From Albifimbria verrucaria (Eukaryota > Ascomycota > Sordariomycetes > Hypocreales > Stachybotryaceae): DNA of 64,000 bases. Each line of letters starts with the position of its first letter. Positions within the stretch are counted from its first letter, which is position 1. The notes under the pieces were generated by a model, which saw only the letters and a list, made by a program, of their open reading frames with translations, ran no database searches and was not told the origin of the DNA. Position numbers and translations under genes: made by a program. Shown here piece after piece: positions 21,704 through 33,146 of this stretch. The stretch lies in the NCBI GenBank assembly GCA_020081605.1, contig JAHREC010000021.1, positions 1 to 64,000 of the forward strand. The letters run 5' to 3'.

Positions 21704-22590
21704 TGGAAGTAAGCTTGGAAGTTTGGTCATGTTTGCTCTCTCGTACGACACCGCGAGGATTCTCATTTGGCTCCTAACAGATGAGATGGGCAAGTGACGC
21801 GGGGAATATGTTACGATGAATTTAGCCAACTTTATGTTATGGTGCGATGAAATGTCTTGCAAGCCTATGACTCTTATTAGTCGAGCGCCATTTCATCCTT
21901 TGGGATATACACACTCTTAGATAGAGGAGACAAAGTCCAAGACATTAAAATCTGCAGCAAATATCTCGTCGTAGCAAGCTGAATATTGCTTGATCCCTAT
22001 TTCACGACCCGCACTCGTCTCGCAATTCGCTTACTATATTACATACCAACCCCATTAATGTAGAACGTTCTTGGCAACGGCTCCATTGCTGATTATTAGG
22101 GGTTAGAAACGGCTCTGCCCCGCTGAGATCAGAACCACAAAGCTGCTGTCTACCGTGTACATCGAGAACAGCTCTATTCGATACAACATCGGCTCCGCGC
22201 TGCCCTTGAGAGGAGTGCTATTGATCCGCTGTTGATATACTAGGCTTTCTGGTCACCGCTACAGAAGACCAAAAGGGCGAGCCGAGAGTCATCATAGTTA
22301 CTTCGTCGGTCAGCGGTGTCGGCTCTTGGGAGCCCATGCCGGGCGGCACTTACGGCCCAGCATGGGGACGTGTGCGCTCGTTTGGTCAATGTGAAGTCCA
22401 AGCAAGGTGCGTTTTACGCGTCGCTCAAACCTGGAGAGGAGCTGGATGACCTCTTTGCTGCTGGGTGACCACTTGAAGATTAAAAGGTAGGCAACACATC
22501 GCGCATGTGACCGGGGCAGGGGCCGAGCTTTTCTTTAGTCGCTCAAGCTCGGCGATGCAGTAGCGAATTGAACCGAGGAGCCCTTAGAAT
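21704..22590. other. no recognisable gene
   Basis: Contains a stretch (22120-22460) whose composition looks coding (KLLSTVYIENSSIRYNIGSA) but with many stops in every frame. It could be a strongly decayed paralogue of the small protein upstream; this is not supported beyond composition. Confidence 0.35.
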
Positions 22591-22608
22591 ATGAGGAGCG
22601 ACTGGGCG

Positions 22609-22797
22609 TTAGAATCTTTCATTAGGCGCTGTGAGGCGTGCAGAGCAGTCCCGAGATGGTCGACTTGGGTGTGGAGATGTTTCAAGCTGCTCGACCACTG
22701 GCAACCCCTTGGACTGCTGGACGCACAGCGTAACGATAGCGATGATGTTGGTAGCGACCCCGAATCCTTCCATGGCGGTTGTAGCTGCACTTATCAA
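22609..22797 (-). pseudogene. N-terminal fragment of a fungal STAND/NLR-type protein
   Basis: Begins MEGFGVATNIIAIVTLCVQQ in frame after MISAATTA. This matches the short hydrophobic N-terminal signature common to fungal NACHT/ankyrin-type and related proteins (pattern 'M-x-G-x-A-S-x-I-x-x-I-x-x-L'). The frame stays open for only 62 codons and nothing downstream is recognised, so it is at most a remnant first exon. Confidence 0.33.
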
Positions 22798-23175
22798 ATT
22801 TGATGGCCTAAAGCCCTGAACTGTGTCATATGAATGCGCGTAAAGTTTGAATACTACTCATTTCCATGCTACGCTACTAGCTGCATTACAGGGGAAGGCG
22901 GGATGCCTTCGGCAACCTACTTGGCTGCAGCTGACCCATCATTCTGGTTTCCTGGCCCCACCACATTTTGGTAACAACCAAGCCACGCCGGCGCTTTTAC
23001 CTGGTTTGACCCAACCATGGCTGCCAACTGACTTTGAAACGGTATAATACTTGCTGTGAATAACGCTATTCTGCTACTCGCTTTCCTGGATTTTGAATCT
23101 CACTGGCTATTCAGAAAGTCGACAAATAGTAACGATCCTACCTTCTCCTACCTCATACTTTCAGACCGTATTAGC

Positions 23176-23375
23176 ATGGGTTCCACCGCAGATACTTCCT
23201 ATTCTCTGAAGGGACATACCCCAAGAACCCAAGGACCCGGTACTGGGAGATCCCACGTCCCCTACCGGGATATACAGGACGCTAAGGACGGTCCTGCACG
23301 ATTTGCGCTGCCTGGATTATCGCGCACGGGGTAAAATAGAGGAGCAGCTGGATGCCATCAAGGCCAGCCTGATGG
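23176..23375 (+). pseudogene. decayed sister of the 29291-29771 gene (exon 1)
   Basis: MGSTADTSYSLKGHTP at the start matches MGSTMDTSYRLTGGCQ at 29291. After a one-base frame change near 23272 the end reads LHDLRCLDYRARGKIEEQLD then AIKASLM, matching LHELRALDRYMRVKVQEQLG then AIETSLI. Both copies have a GT donor at the same codon (GTATGT here, GTACGT there). No intact second exon follows here, so this copy is probably dead. Confidence 0.6.
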
Positions 23376-23399
23376 TATGTGTTGAAACGCATTAACGCA

Positions 23400-24310
23400 C
23401 TCTGTGGAAATCATCCAAAGAACGACTTGACAATGCATTTTACACAACCTAGAGTATAGTCATAGAAGGCACGAATACACTGTAAAGAAAGAGTTTGCGT
23501 TGTATCCAGCAACTGTCATGAAGCGAGAATAAAAGAATAATCTTCTCGCAGGTTCTCACAGGGCATCGAGCTCACCGGTTTACACACAGGAGGGTATAAT
23601 GAAACTTCCTCATTATCAGCTGTTAGAGAATCTTGACGCTCCAGTCGCCCCCAAGAAAAAGCACCGGTGGTTTTCTGAGACGTTGGAGGAATACCCTAAC
23701 CCGCCTGTTTGTGGATGTCATTCTTCCATGGGAAGTGGCTAGAGGAACGACACCAACACTATCTCAATATATTCACAGTTAGCCATTGATAGTTCGGACA
23801 ATGAAACTGTTCAAGATAATCACTGTTAACGATAACCTTTTTAAAACACAAGTAAAGCATCAAGCGATAAAGCATTGTATCAGAGGGCGTGCACTAAGTT
23901 GCTGCGATTGTGCCTCCGAAGAGACGGGTGGACAATGCCATCTCGGTCTAATCGAAAAGTCCACTGCACTCTATCTTACGGGTACTGGGCACAGTTTTTT
24001 CTGGAAAGGGCTGTCATAATGTATTTTGTATCTTCAGATTCGAGCATACTTATGAGTTTTTTGCATGCAGGCGGGAAAATGGGATCATTCCGTGGATTTA
24101 TGTAGTCTCGATGGCGATGCTCGTCAAAGCCCACGTCTACATCACGAAAAAAGCTTGGAGCGTAGAACTGATCTGGCCGCCCCCTGGGTCCAACGCGATT
24201 GGCCAGAAATTTCCATGATGAGTCCTCTTGAATATTTTCTAATGCTGGCTCGTGATATGTGAGTTTATCGTGCCATGATAAGAGGGAGTTGTGCCACTTG
24301 AGATGCGTCG
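23400..24310. other. no recognisable gene
   Basis: Overlapping short frames around 23786-24262 show no family signature. Confidence 0.4.
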
Positions 24311-24312
24311 TC

Positions 24313-24640
24313 TCATTTAGTACATCCGGTTCTTATTATCTCTGCTAACGCTGCTTTTATGTCAGTGCGCGGCAGCTTGGTCGTGTCTTTTGTCGGGCTT
24401 CTCGATGAGGCGCTTGACCTTAGCGCGGAGGGCGTCATATTCGAGCAGCTTGCGCGAGCGTTTCTTGATGCATTCGTCGACATCTGGGAAGTAGACGCAG
24501 AATCGACTGATGGATTCGAGTACGGTGATTGAGTAAGGGCCATTGAGTGTTTTGCTCGACTCGGCATCAAGGTCCTCCGCCCCCAATTCGCCGTAAAATG
24601 CGTCAATCGTCTCTGCAATCCGCATTTGCGACACCATCAT
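24313..24640 (-). pseudogene. BAR-domain (Rvs161/Hob3-like) fragment
   Basis: The minus-strand frame reads MRIAETIDAFYGELG then EDLDAESSKTLNGPYSIT then VLESISRFCVYFPDVDEC and RKLLEYDALRAKVKRLIEKP. This is the middle of a fungal BAR protein of the Rvs161/Hob3 group, which bends membranes during endocytosis and actin organisation. The frame breaks at an A run on the minus strand, after KPDK, and the homology continues DTTKLPRTDIKAALAE in the next frame. About a dozen residues between the FYGE and EDLD blocks appear deleted. Both the N-terminal helix and the C-terminal half are missing, so it is a short gene fragment, probably a duplicated piece of the core gene. Confidence 0.7.
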
Positions 24641-24659
24641 CGCTGTTGCAAGTATTCGT

Positions 24660-25880
24660 CGATAAGAGGTTTTGGAGTGATAGGGCTGGCTGCATACGCC
24701 TCATAGTGAGTCTAGGTATTCTCTTAACGCAACGAAGCGGTATCCGTTGTATTGAACCGCCGATGAAATCCAGGCCATGAAGACTTTTCTCCCTGGGGCA
24801 GCGGAGGGAATGTTTACCTCTCCTAACCTCGTAGTCTCGATTGTTTGTTTTTCCCGCATGTCTCACAAGGACCACACTTGGACATGTTCCATCACTGACG
24901 TTCATGAACGGGCGTGGCAAGCGGATATCAAGGAACATAATGCAGCATCAATCAGTTGCATTGTCGTGGAAGATGAGCTGGAACGGGAATTTGGTGTCGT
25001 GAGAAGGTCCCCATAGGAGTGCGGTCTTCGTAGGCACAACGGTATCAGAGCACTAACAACAATCGGTCATAGAACAATTACCCCTCAGCATTCTTAGGTT
25101 TTTGTCATCGACATTGGTCGACCGAAGGGCCCTTACATGCTCTCGCAAATATCCCGGCGACACCGAGAAACACTTGAGGATGAGGTCTCTAAGGTGTCGC
25201 AAGAGCTGTGGCTGCGCTGGAGGAGGAATGGAGCATGAACTTTTAGAAATGACAAATCAAGGATAACTTCCATGATTTGACGTATGCCATCTCCTTAGAT
25301 AATTGCGCTACCCTCACAAAGCGATGAGATCATTTCGTAAGCACACCATCCTATTGAAGCATGAACTTTGCCCCCGTTGAGCAAATTAGAGACCGTGACT
25401 GCCATGGCCTTGCTCACCGCTATAGCGACGAATGAATACTTCCCAAAATTCCACGTCATTCATGCTAAAGTCACATCAAGGTTTCATCCATGGCCAGGCC
25501 AGGGAGCTCTCGCCTCCTAGACTAGATAGAGACTGAGGTCTGCTGGGGTTATACATACGGCGTAAACAAAGAGAAAATGGCGAGGGTCTAGCCTTCCAAG
25601 AGTATCGTAAGTCGAGTACATTTTTGTGTCTCATGTTGGGAGTACGGCTGTGAGTCAGAATGTCTAAGGGCACGGGTATAACCAACAAAATCATGCGATT
25701 ACCCCATCGCAGTCAGATGACACGGTCTCAAACGTGACAGACCTTAAGACACTCTTGTCGGAAATGATGTCTCAGTAAGATTTTGTCTTTACGACGAGTT
25801 CAGAGGTGTGACTAAGACTGAGCTGAGGACTAATCAGAGCAGGGCTTCCTGGCAGTCTTGTACCTTGTACCACAATAGCC
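24660..25880. other. no recognisable gene
   Basis: The frame at 24777-25016 (SYS-free, mixed composition, ending DELEREFGVVRRSP) and a few others are possible exons, but no family is visible. The rest is non-coding spacer before the transposase relic. Confidence 0.4.
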
Positions 25881-26876
25881 TCGTGCTGATGTGCCTCAAA
25901 AAAGACGTTATTGGGGTTACTGTCGGCCAAGGCATGTCTTATACGATAGAGGGCAATGGATGATAGATCCTGTTATCGGAGGTGGGGCAAGGGGCTTTGG
26001 TGATCAGCCATCCCTTCACGTCTGGGACGTGCTGCTAGTCCAAATGCGTTGGTTCCAGTTGAAGTTGAAGAAAACACTCAAGATTACTGCAAGGTGAATA
26101 AGATCATTACGCCATGTATGCCACCTCATTCATCTCATTTACTTCAGCCGCTTGATTTGGGTTGCTTTGGGCCGCTAAAACAAGCTTATGGTCGAAAAAT
26201 TGAGCAGTTGATTGAATGCTCTATTACACAAATCTCAAAGACCGAGTTATTACCTGCCTTCCACGCCGCATATCAAGCCACTATGACAAAAACAATATCC
26301 AGGGAGGCTTTAGAGGGGCCAGGCTTGTTCCTCTTGATGCTAGCCTTGTGATCTCGAGGCTTGATATCCAATTACGAACTCCAACGCCTCCTTTAGGTGA
26401 GCCAGACCTTCCGGCCCCTTGGACTTCAAAGACGCCAAAGACAGTCAGGGAAACTGAATGTCAATCTGAATATCTAAGAAGACGAATTGAGAGACATCAT
26501 AGTAGCTCTCCGGAATCAATTAGCGAGGCTTTGTAGTCAATGACCAAGGGTTTAAAGGGAACAATGCATGATATGGCATTACTTAGGGCTGAGGTCCGGG
26601 ATCTTCGAGAGGCAAATGAGATACTAAGCCGGCGCCGCAGAGGAAAAAAAGAAACGCCTACGCAATGGAGGGACGATGACTGTAGAGGAAGTTCAGGCAT
26701 CAATCGATCAAAAGGATGTGAATATGCAGAGAGTGGCCGAATCGTCGAGGAGAGGTGGTCAAGGAAGATCAGCGCAACCGAGGGAAAGACGCTGTGGCAT
26801 TTGCGGCAAGCCCCGGCATAATGTAAGAACATGTAACGTAGATATTCCAGCCTCTGGAGATGAGCGTAACAGTTAG
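25880..26876 (+). mobile_element. Fot1/pogo-type DDE transposase relic, 3' half
   Basis: C-terminal half of a pogo-superfamily (Fot1-like) DNA transposase in shifting frames. NKIITPCMPPHSSHLLQPLD then LGCFGPLKQAYGRKIEQLIE is the region around the third catalytic acid. GGFRGARLVPLD, VISRLDIQLRTPTPP and SEYLRRRIERHHSSSPESI come next, then the coiled coil LLRAEVRDLREANEILSRRR. The end carries a CCHC zinc knuckle CGICGKPRHNVRTC at about 26795-26840. The N-terminal CENP-B-type HTH and the first catalytic aspartates are absent, and at least four frame changes are needed. No terminal inverted repeats were recognised. The element is dead and 5'-truncated. Confidence 0.86.
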
Positions 26877-26937
26877 TTCTAAATGATCGAATGGTCTGTT
26901 GTGTTTTTATTGAAGTTCCTATGCAGAGGGTTAGGTT

Positions 26938-27587
26938 TTGTGCCCCACTCGCTATACAGCAAGCAACCAGGCCTCCAACATAAACCTATACCAAAGTATC
27001 CGTGTTAGCAACAAAAGCTTACGAGAACCTCCCAACCATACCAAGGAATGCAATCAAAAACGAAGAAAGACTACTGGAGAGCTCATGACCGCTCCGCCTA
27101 ACGCGCAGCTGTCAACACACAAGATGGTGGTCATAGATTCGAGAAGACCAATGAGGATAGCCAATCCAGATATCGACGCCAACGTCAATGTCACATCCTC
27201 GAACGAAATCACATCGCGGCGGCAAAGTGTCGCCGGCGCAAGCGAAAAGAAGCCACAGTCCCTGCATCCCGTGAGGAGACCCTCAAATGCATGAATCAAT
27301 ACCTATCGACGTGCTGCGACTCTTTAGCAGCCGAAATCCATCATCTCAAAACAGAAATACTCCGTCATACCAACTGTAATTGTCTCTTGATACAACAATA
27401 CATCGCTGGTGAAGCAAGACGTTGTGTTAATAGGATGGCTAAGGTATGCGCACCCATCCATAATGCAAACGTCGCTGCAAGTCTGGCGCAGAGGAGGCAT
27501 AATAGCTTGTACGGTGATGGACCGAGGAATTTTGAAAATCTTGCGTGGGATGATTTCACCAATATTTGGATGAACGAGTGCCAATAG
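26938..27587 (+). CDS. bZIP transcription factor
   Basis: Frame 3 is open from 27102 to a stop at 27585-27587. It encodes the bZIP basic region LERNHIAAAKCRRRKRKEAT with the N-x7-R signature (N-HIAAAKC-R). The leucine zipper region follows (YLSTCCDSLAAEIHHLKTEI), then LRHTNCNCLLIQQYI, the pattern usual in ascomycete Atf/CREB-type bZIP proteins. Such proteins are nuclear stress- or development-responsive regulators. The upstream frame (26938-27294, frame 1) is Ser/Thr/Asn-rich and could be a first exon joined by an intron or frame change near 27100. The protein is short compared with full Atf1, lacking the long N-terminal activation region. It starts about 60 bases after the transposase relic ends. 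Confidence 0.72.
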
Positions 27588-29290
27588 TTATACAGAGAGA
27601 CCACAATCACGTATCAGGATGACCAAGTCCTGGAGGTATGGGACGCTCAGGTGCTGGAGAATAGTAACATCATAACACGGGCATTATGCAAATGTATCCA
27701 TCACTTTTCTGATCCGGTGCAAGGCAATAATAAAAAATGTAGCGAGTAGGAGCTGGACATTATAACTACAAATATGGAAGAGAAACAACATTCTTGAAGA
27801 ATAGATGATTAAGCAACAGAGCACTAAATCATCTATAACACATCCTCTGATACTCAACATAACAAAGGCTCCTGTTCAAAATACAAGACGGACATTCAAT
27901 GCAGAGCGAGTGCTATAACGCAGGACCAATGTAGATACCAAGACGTACTTGACCGTTGGATACAGCAATGACGTCGGTCTTACCCCTGATAAGCTAAATT
28001 ACACCTTGATCTATAGACCTTGTGAAGAACGTTACGGATGGTATACTCTCCTGGAGTAGGAGATTGCTAGTCAGTTCAAATCTGGTTAACGCAGGACCCA
28101 ATGCAACCATATCTCGATCTTATCAGCCTCCAGTAGTGTTATCTGCATCAGAGAATTGCCATTGTAGAATACATAACTGTATCTGATGACGCGGCGGCTA
28201 AAATAACAAGTGAACAAGGCAGTTCGACCACATGTGCATCGGCTTGTAATTGGAGGAAGATAACGCAGCAAGTCTTTCTGCTCGAGGCAACTTCTTTGAG
28301 GTTGGGTGAGTCATTTATCTTAGGTGAGGTGTATCTCCTTGAATATATGAAGGCTACATCCAGGTATGGCTCCACAACATCTTAGCAAGCATCCAGTACA
28401 TAAAGTAACTTAAGAAAAGCTATCATCGCTGATCAGGTAGGTTCATATTTGTAGTAATTAAAATAGCTCATAGCATATGTACTCTACTTCATGCCGGTGC
28501 TTCTATCACTAGGCAATCTTTTAGCCAAGCAATGACATTGATATTTTTCCAGCTCTAATCGGACCAGGCTCATACTCGATACTTAATTGCAGCCTTCGTC
28601 CACCTAGGAGATAGTTGCAGCTTCTACCTATTGGTCTTGGGGCTTTAGTCGATTGATAACTGTGGTGAACTAGTCTTTCAAATGGTAAGAAGTGCTAAAG
28701 TTCACCTGAAATCCACAGGGTAAGCTGTTTACTGTGGTAAGTATGATTTGCAAAGTAGCAGTGTCGTGTTATTAACCTTTGTCTGCGCTTTCCTTACACA
28801 TTCGTGCGTTAGTCTGACTCAGTTGAGACAGCAACGGCACTCCCATCCACCTCATTTCACATTCCGCAGTCTACTGGTACAATCTAGGCCGCTAGTGGCG
28901 TGGATGAGCGCAGACATCATCCACATTTCAACCACACACCGATGCTGTTATGATGCAATAGGTAAGTGAAGACGGCACCCATGGAACGCTTCTAGCATTA
29001 GTATGAGCCGTATACATCTCATCTCCGAGCCTACCCCAAGTGGTTCAGCAGGCCAACATATGCGGTCAGGGCTTAAGACAAGCCCATCATTTCGCCCTAA
29101 TGCCATGGGAATTTTATTGTGGCACGCTGTGTTGCACATTCTAACGAATTGGTTTCAAAACAACTGCTATAAGAAGCCTACCGCGTCTTATGATCTTTCT
29201 TAGATTACGACTTGCCCCAGATGATTACTGTAGCCACTGAACGGCAGAAAGTTTTTGAGCTTCCTACCTCATTCCTGAATCCATTGCGGT
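27588..29290. other. long spacer without a recognisable gene
   Basis: A 1.7-kb AT-rich region. A 14-base motif (AACGCAGGACC followed by AATG) occurs near 27915 and 28088. Other frames are short and unconvincing. Confidence 0.45.
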
Positions 29291-29771
29291 ATGGGTTCTA
29301 CCATGGATACTTCCTACCGTCTTACGGGAGGATGCCAGAGAGAATCTAAGGCAGCAACACACAAGGTCGCGATGCCACATACTGTGATGGACAAGACATT
29401 GGTGGACATACTGCATGAGTTGCGCGCCCTGGATCGCTATATGCGCGTCAAAGTGCAGGAACAGCTGGGTGCCATCGAGACCAGCCTCATCGTACGTATG
29501 GAAGTCTGCTGAAGCTTGTTATGTCAGAAGTAAGAACACCTGACAATATGTGTTCCATCTTCTATAGTATTTAGAGGACAAGAATCCGACTACAAACGAA
29601 CCGTATGCTACTGTCGGTAGCTGTTATGCAGCAGGAATTGATCAGCAGTTGCCCCGCACAAAGGAAAATATCGGCTCGGCTATGCCGTTACCAAGCCTAG
29701 AGTCCGTAAATGAGAAGGGGTTATTACTGGTTCAAGTAACTCCTTCATTAACTTTTGGTTCGAAAACATAA
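29291..29771 (+). CDS. small two-exon hypothetical protein
   Basis: ATG at 29291; exon 1 (29291-29491) encodes 67 codons ending VQEQLGAIETSLI. A 76-base intron (29492-29567) starts GTACGT and ends CTATAG. Exon 2 (29568-29771) reads YLEDKNPTTNEPYATVGSCY and ends LLLVQVTPSLTFGSKT-stop. Both exons join in frame for a 134-residue product. The first exon contains an amphipathic helix (LVDILHELRALDRYMRVKVQ); no domain is recognised. A decayed paralogue of exon 1 lies at 23176, which independently supports this start and donor site. Confidence 0.6.
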
Positions 29772-30362
29772 CCACTGTACCCATTATCATCAACTACCCT
29801 TAGGTGACTTGAGGAGGCGTTGCTTATCGCATACGAAGTCAAGGCAGAAGATTATCTCCTATTTTCTTGCTTATAAGTTATTCCATCCAATGCTTGTGCC
29901 TGTATTTATTTCTACTCTTTAGTATAATTACGATCTCTATGTTTTGAACTCGCTCGTTGTCTACTATGGCTGGGACTCATACCATATGAGTGAATAGGCA
30001 GATAACCGCACTCGTCTCTTTCTTCAAGCTGGACCAGAATCCACCCTCCATCCTTTAAAATCAATAGTACCAATACGGAAAACATTTGCATTCTTGTTCA
30101 TTGGTATCCAGAACCAAACTCGGAAGAAGCAATGCCGCCAGCTCGATCTTCGGTCTCCCCTGTGAACATGATATTTTCACTATATGCTTAGCAGCGCACC
30201 ATACGTTACGAAACAGAGTCCTTAGTCAAACCCTAACATGAGGTTCATGGTCACCATAACTTTTGAATACACAACCTGTGTATAATCATATGGTAGGTAG
30301 GTTCATTAAATAATCATTGGTCAGATCCATGACTCTATTTCATGTCTAACCGCGCAGGTAAT
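29772..30362. other. intergenic, no gene seen
   Basis: Only short frames, with no repeat or family signature. Confidence 0.5.
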
Positions 30363-30717
30363 CTATATTTGGTCCTTTGCTTTGTGGTGGTGCCGCTCAT
30401 ATTGAACAGCTAGCCGAATAACATTCGAGGTTTCATAGATACAGCGGAACTTTGACCAGCGGTGAGATTGTAGAATACGTATGATACTCATTCCCCAACG
30501 GGCAGAAAAATAGGACCAATGCTCTTGTTCCCCAACTATTCGACACCCAGACCATCGCTTCAATTGAGGGCACATGTGTGAAGCATATGCCTGCCTGTCT
30601 GCAAGTAGCTGCATTGCATTTCTGGCGTCCTGACTCGTCCAGTTGATTAAACACATGTTTTAGAATGTGCGAGTGCTTAAAACGAGGAAACTTATAGCTT
30701 TTATTGGGTCGACGCAT
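30363..30717 (-). CDS. hypothetical protein fragment
   Basis: The minus-strand frame has protein-like composition: WTSQDARNAMQLLADRQAYA, then RWSGCRIVGEQEHWSYFSAR, then IRLAVQYERHHHKAKDQI. An overlapping frame carries the region upstream. No family is recognised and no start context or intron could be fixed. Confidence 0.28.
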
Positions 30718-31045
30718 CTGTTACAGAACCATTTTGATATGAATGGTGCACTCGTGTCCACAAATGTGCAGAGGATGCAATTAGATACCACGCATAGACT
30801 TGGTCCAACTAAACCCGTGAAGACTACTAGCTTCAGGAGGCAACTAAATTCTAGCTATATTCAGTATGAAAGCCAAAGACGTCTCACGATGATGAGATGC
30901 TCGGTGGCCGACAAAGATGTAGCAGGGGTTTAGTATGTCCAGTTAACCGCCTCACACCAGAGGACGTATACTTGCCCGTTATCTGTGCAGTGTATGACCC
31001 CAAAATTCTCATGATAAAGGTTTAGACTCAGGTGGTTATCACTAA

Positions 31046-31960
31046 TTGTCTTACAAACCATTCAATCAACTGAGACAAATCGAACCTTGGGCGTTGGTGA
31101 TTTCAGCTTGGGAAGGGTTGCAGACCCTCGAACAGGTACCAGCCGCCGTTCTCATCCGGTTACCTAATAGTAGTTTGAGAGTTGCACACTTTATCAGCTG
31201 TCCATGCCTTAGCCTATGGTGGTACTTAGCATGTTTCGGTGTTAAGTCACAAACGTATCACAAGTGTGTATGTTTACTCCTTTCCTCTCATATTCGCGTT
31301 GGTTATTGGTTCTTGCTCTCCTGAGGCGTCTGGTTCTGGTACTCTATATCATTTTTGTGGAGGACAGGTATGATATTACGTAAATCCGACGACCCCATTT
31401 GATACCCATAAAGTACCCACATGCTCTCCAATCATATGTGTGCAGTGACCTGCCTAGGTCTCAGTCCCTTTCTGTCTCAGGAATTCCAAACAGCTGAGAC
31501 AAATCCAAGCCAGTGGCGCTCAAACCAGCACACACATCTCCACCCCTTCTCGTCCTATTGGATAACCGGACTGGATTCCGATGACCGAAATTTCTCGAGA
31601 AATCATGGGACAAAATTGCATATTTCCGCTCGCCCCCGCTGAACGGCCGTGGCCTCAACATCTGATCGCATCATGCGTGCCACTTTACTAAGTCAGTCTT
31701 ACCTCGCCTCCGACTATAAGCAAATGGTTCCCGCTTCTTATGTGATCACACCTTGGCCAGCGTTCTTTCTGCATGCGTTGTTGAAAGACTGCCCTGACCC
31801 GCACCCATTCAGGGTTACCTACTATTTGGATATGGATTCCCAAGCCTCTCAGATCAATGGAGAACCCGATTCTCAATCCCCGAGAGGCACTTTCCTACTC
31901 GGAGCCAGCTCTACGGTAGTCTCAAGCACATCGTCTAGGACGTCAATACAGCTAATCTAA
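31046..31960 (+). pseudogene. hypothetical gene, better copy of the inverted duplicate
   Basis: Three consecutive plus-strand frames carry protein-like sequence: WALVISAWEGLQTLEQVPAA then VLIRLPNSSLRVAHF, then SSYWITGLDSDDRNFSRNHG then TKLHISARP, then SDRIMRATLLSQSYLASDYK then FFLHALLKDCPDPHPFRVTY. The part from 31460 to 31870 is duplicated in inverse orientation at 20483-20880. Frame changes or introns separate the blocks. The family is unknown. Having two related copies within 11 kb shows this was a real gene rather than chance frames. Confidence 0.45.
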
Positions 31961-32379
31961 GCAAAGTTGCCATGCAACTGCCACTTCATCTAGTCCATCC
32001 AACATGGCGTAGGCTCAAAGGCGCATTCTTCTGAGAGGGCATCCCGTCAGCGGGAACAGATCCCTCTCCAGCCCAAAACTCTCTTACACGGGTAAAACTA
32101 AGTAGCTTTCCACACCCTGAGGCAGGAAAGTCATGTCCTCCAAGATCGCCAGTAGCTACGGCCAAGGCCGCGCATCCTTGGGGAAAACCCTCGCAGGAGA
32201 AAACCCCAAGACTGCCAGAACGCTACTTTGCAGAAGAAATGATAGCTTCCTTCCATTGTCTTCAGGCAAACTCTGTACCATTTTGACCCAGCGGTTTGTG
32301 TTTGTATTGTCTCGAGGTAGTGAGACGAATTGTTGAGCCCAGTAGTATTCCAGGCGGCAGTCAAAGCTACGGAAGAAAG

Positions 32380-32580
32380 AAGTTACCTGGGCAGTACATA
32401 ACTGCAGAGGTCGGTCGCGTAGCTTGTGGCTATGAAAGGCAAGGGGTATTAGACCCCGTACGTCGAGGGCGTCGAGGGTGTCGAGGGCCTAAGAAGTCGG
32501 GCAGTCGGTGGCTGCCTCTTTCGTCTGGACAGTCGAAGTTGCAGAGGTCGGTCGGGGCAACGTAGAAATGCAAGGAAAGT
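32380..32580 (+). repeat. short direct repeats and 9-bp minisatellite
   Basis: A 9-base unit (GTCGAGGGC/GTCGAGGGT) is repeated three times in 32461-32490. A longer motif, TGCAGAGGTCGGTCG, occurs at about 32403 and again at about 32540. The surrounding sequence also repeats GTCGAA and GTCGAG words out to 33000, as in a decayed retroelement terminal region. Confidence 0.45.
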
Positions 32581-33146
32581 CGAGGTTCAAGAGAGCCAGA
32601 AGCGTCAGACAGGAGAAATCGCCCGAAGGCGATGTCAAGAGCTTGCGAAGCTCAATGTTTTTCGGGGATTTTGACGATCGAGGGTTCTATACCAGAGGTA
32701 TGGGGTAGGTAAATAATCTGGATTATTGTCAGATACTATTTCAACTTGAAGCAATAATTACGTAGTTGTCACTGGTCGGTGACTTACTACTAGGAACTCG
32801 AACAAAGGTAGCTCGGTGACTTTATGCTATCGATGGCTGGTAGTCTTCTAACTAGTAAACCGGGAGAAGACTCCTATCTATATACACCTAGTTCGTGCTG
32901 TGAGTCGAATGAGGTCGAACCGACTTCGTTCGTCTTGTAGCTGAGTTAAGTCGAACCAACACTGTTCGACTTACTTCCTATTCGTCCCGTTCTCTGGGTT
33001 TACCGGCCCCAGCCCCACAATTTTACATTCAACTTACCTGCACATTGCCCCTTCCGCCCCGGCCCTGGTCATGCTATGGTTTTCTGACTCTTGGTTCGTC
33101 GTTCTACGACACTCGCCTACTCCATTGCTTACCGCATACGTGTTAA

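Noticed and set aside
20483..31870. Apparent mirror symmetry of the 20.5/31.5 and 23.2/29.3 duplicate pairs around the transposase at 26 kb
   Set aside because: A palindrome would need both pairs inverted, but the 23.2/29.3 pair is in direct orientation, so the symmetry of positions is likely coincidence.
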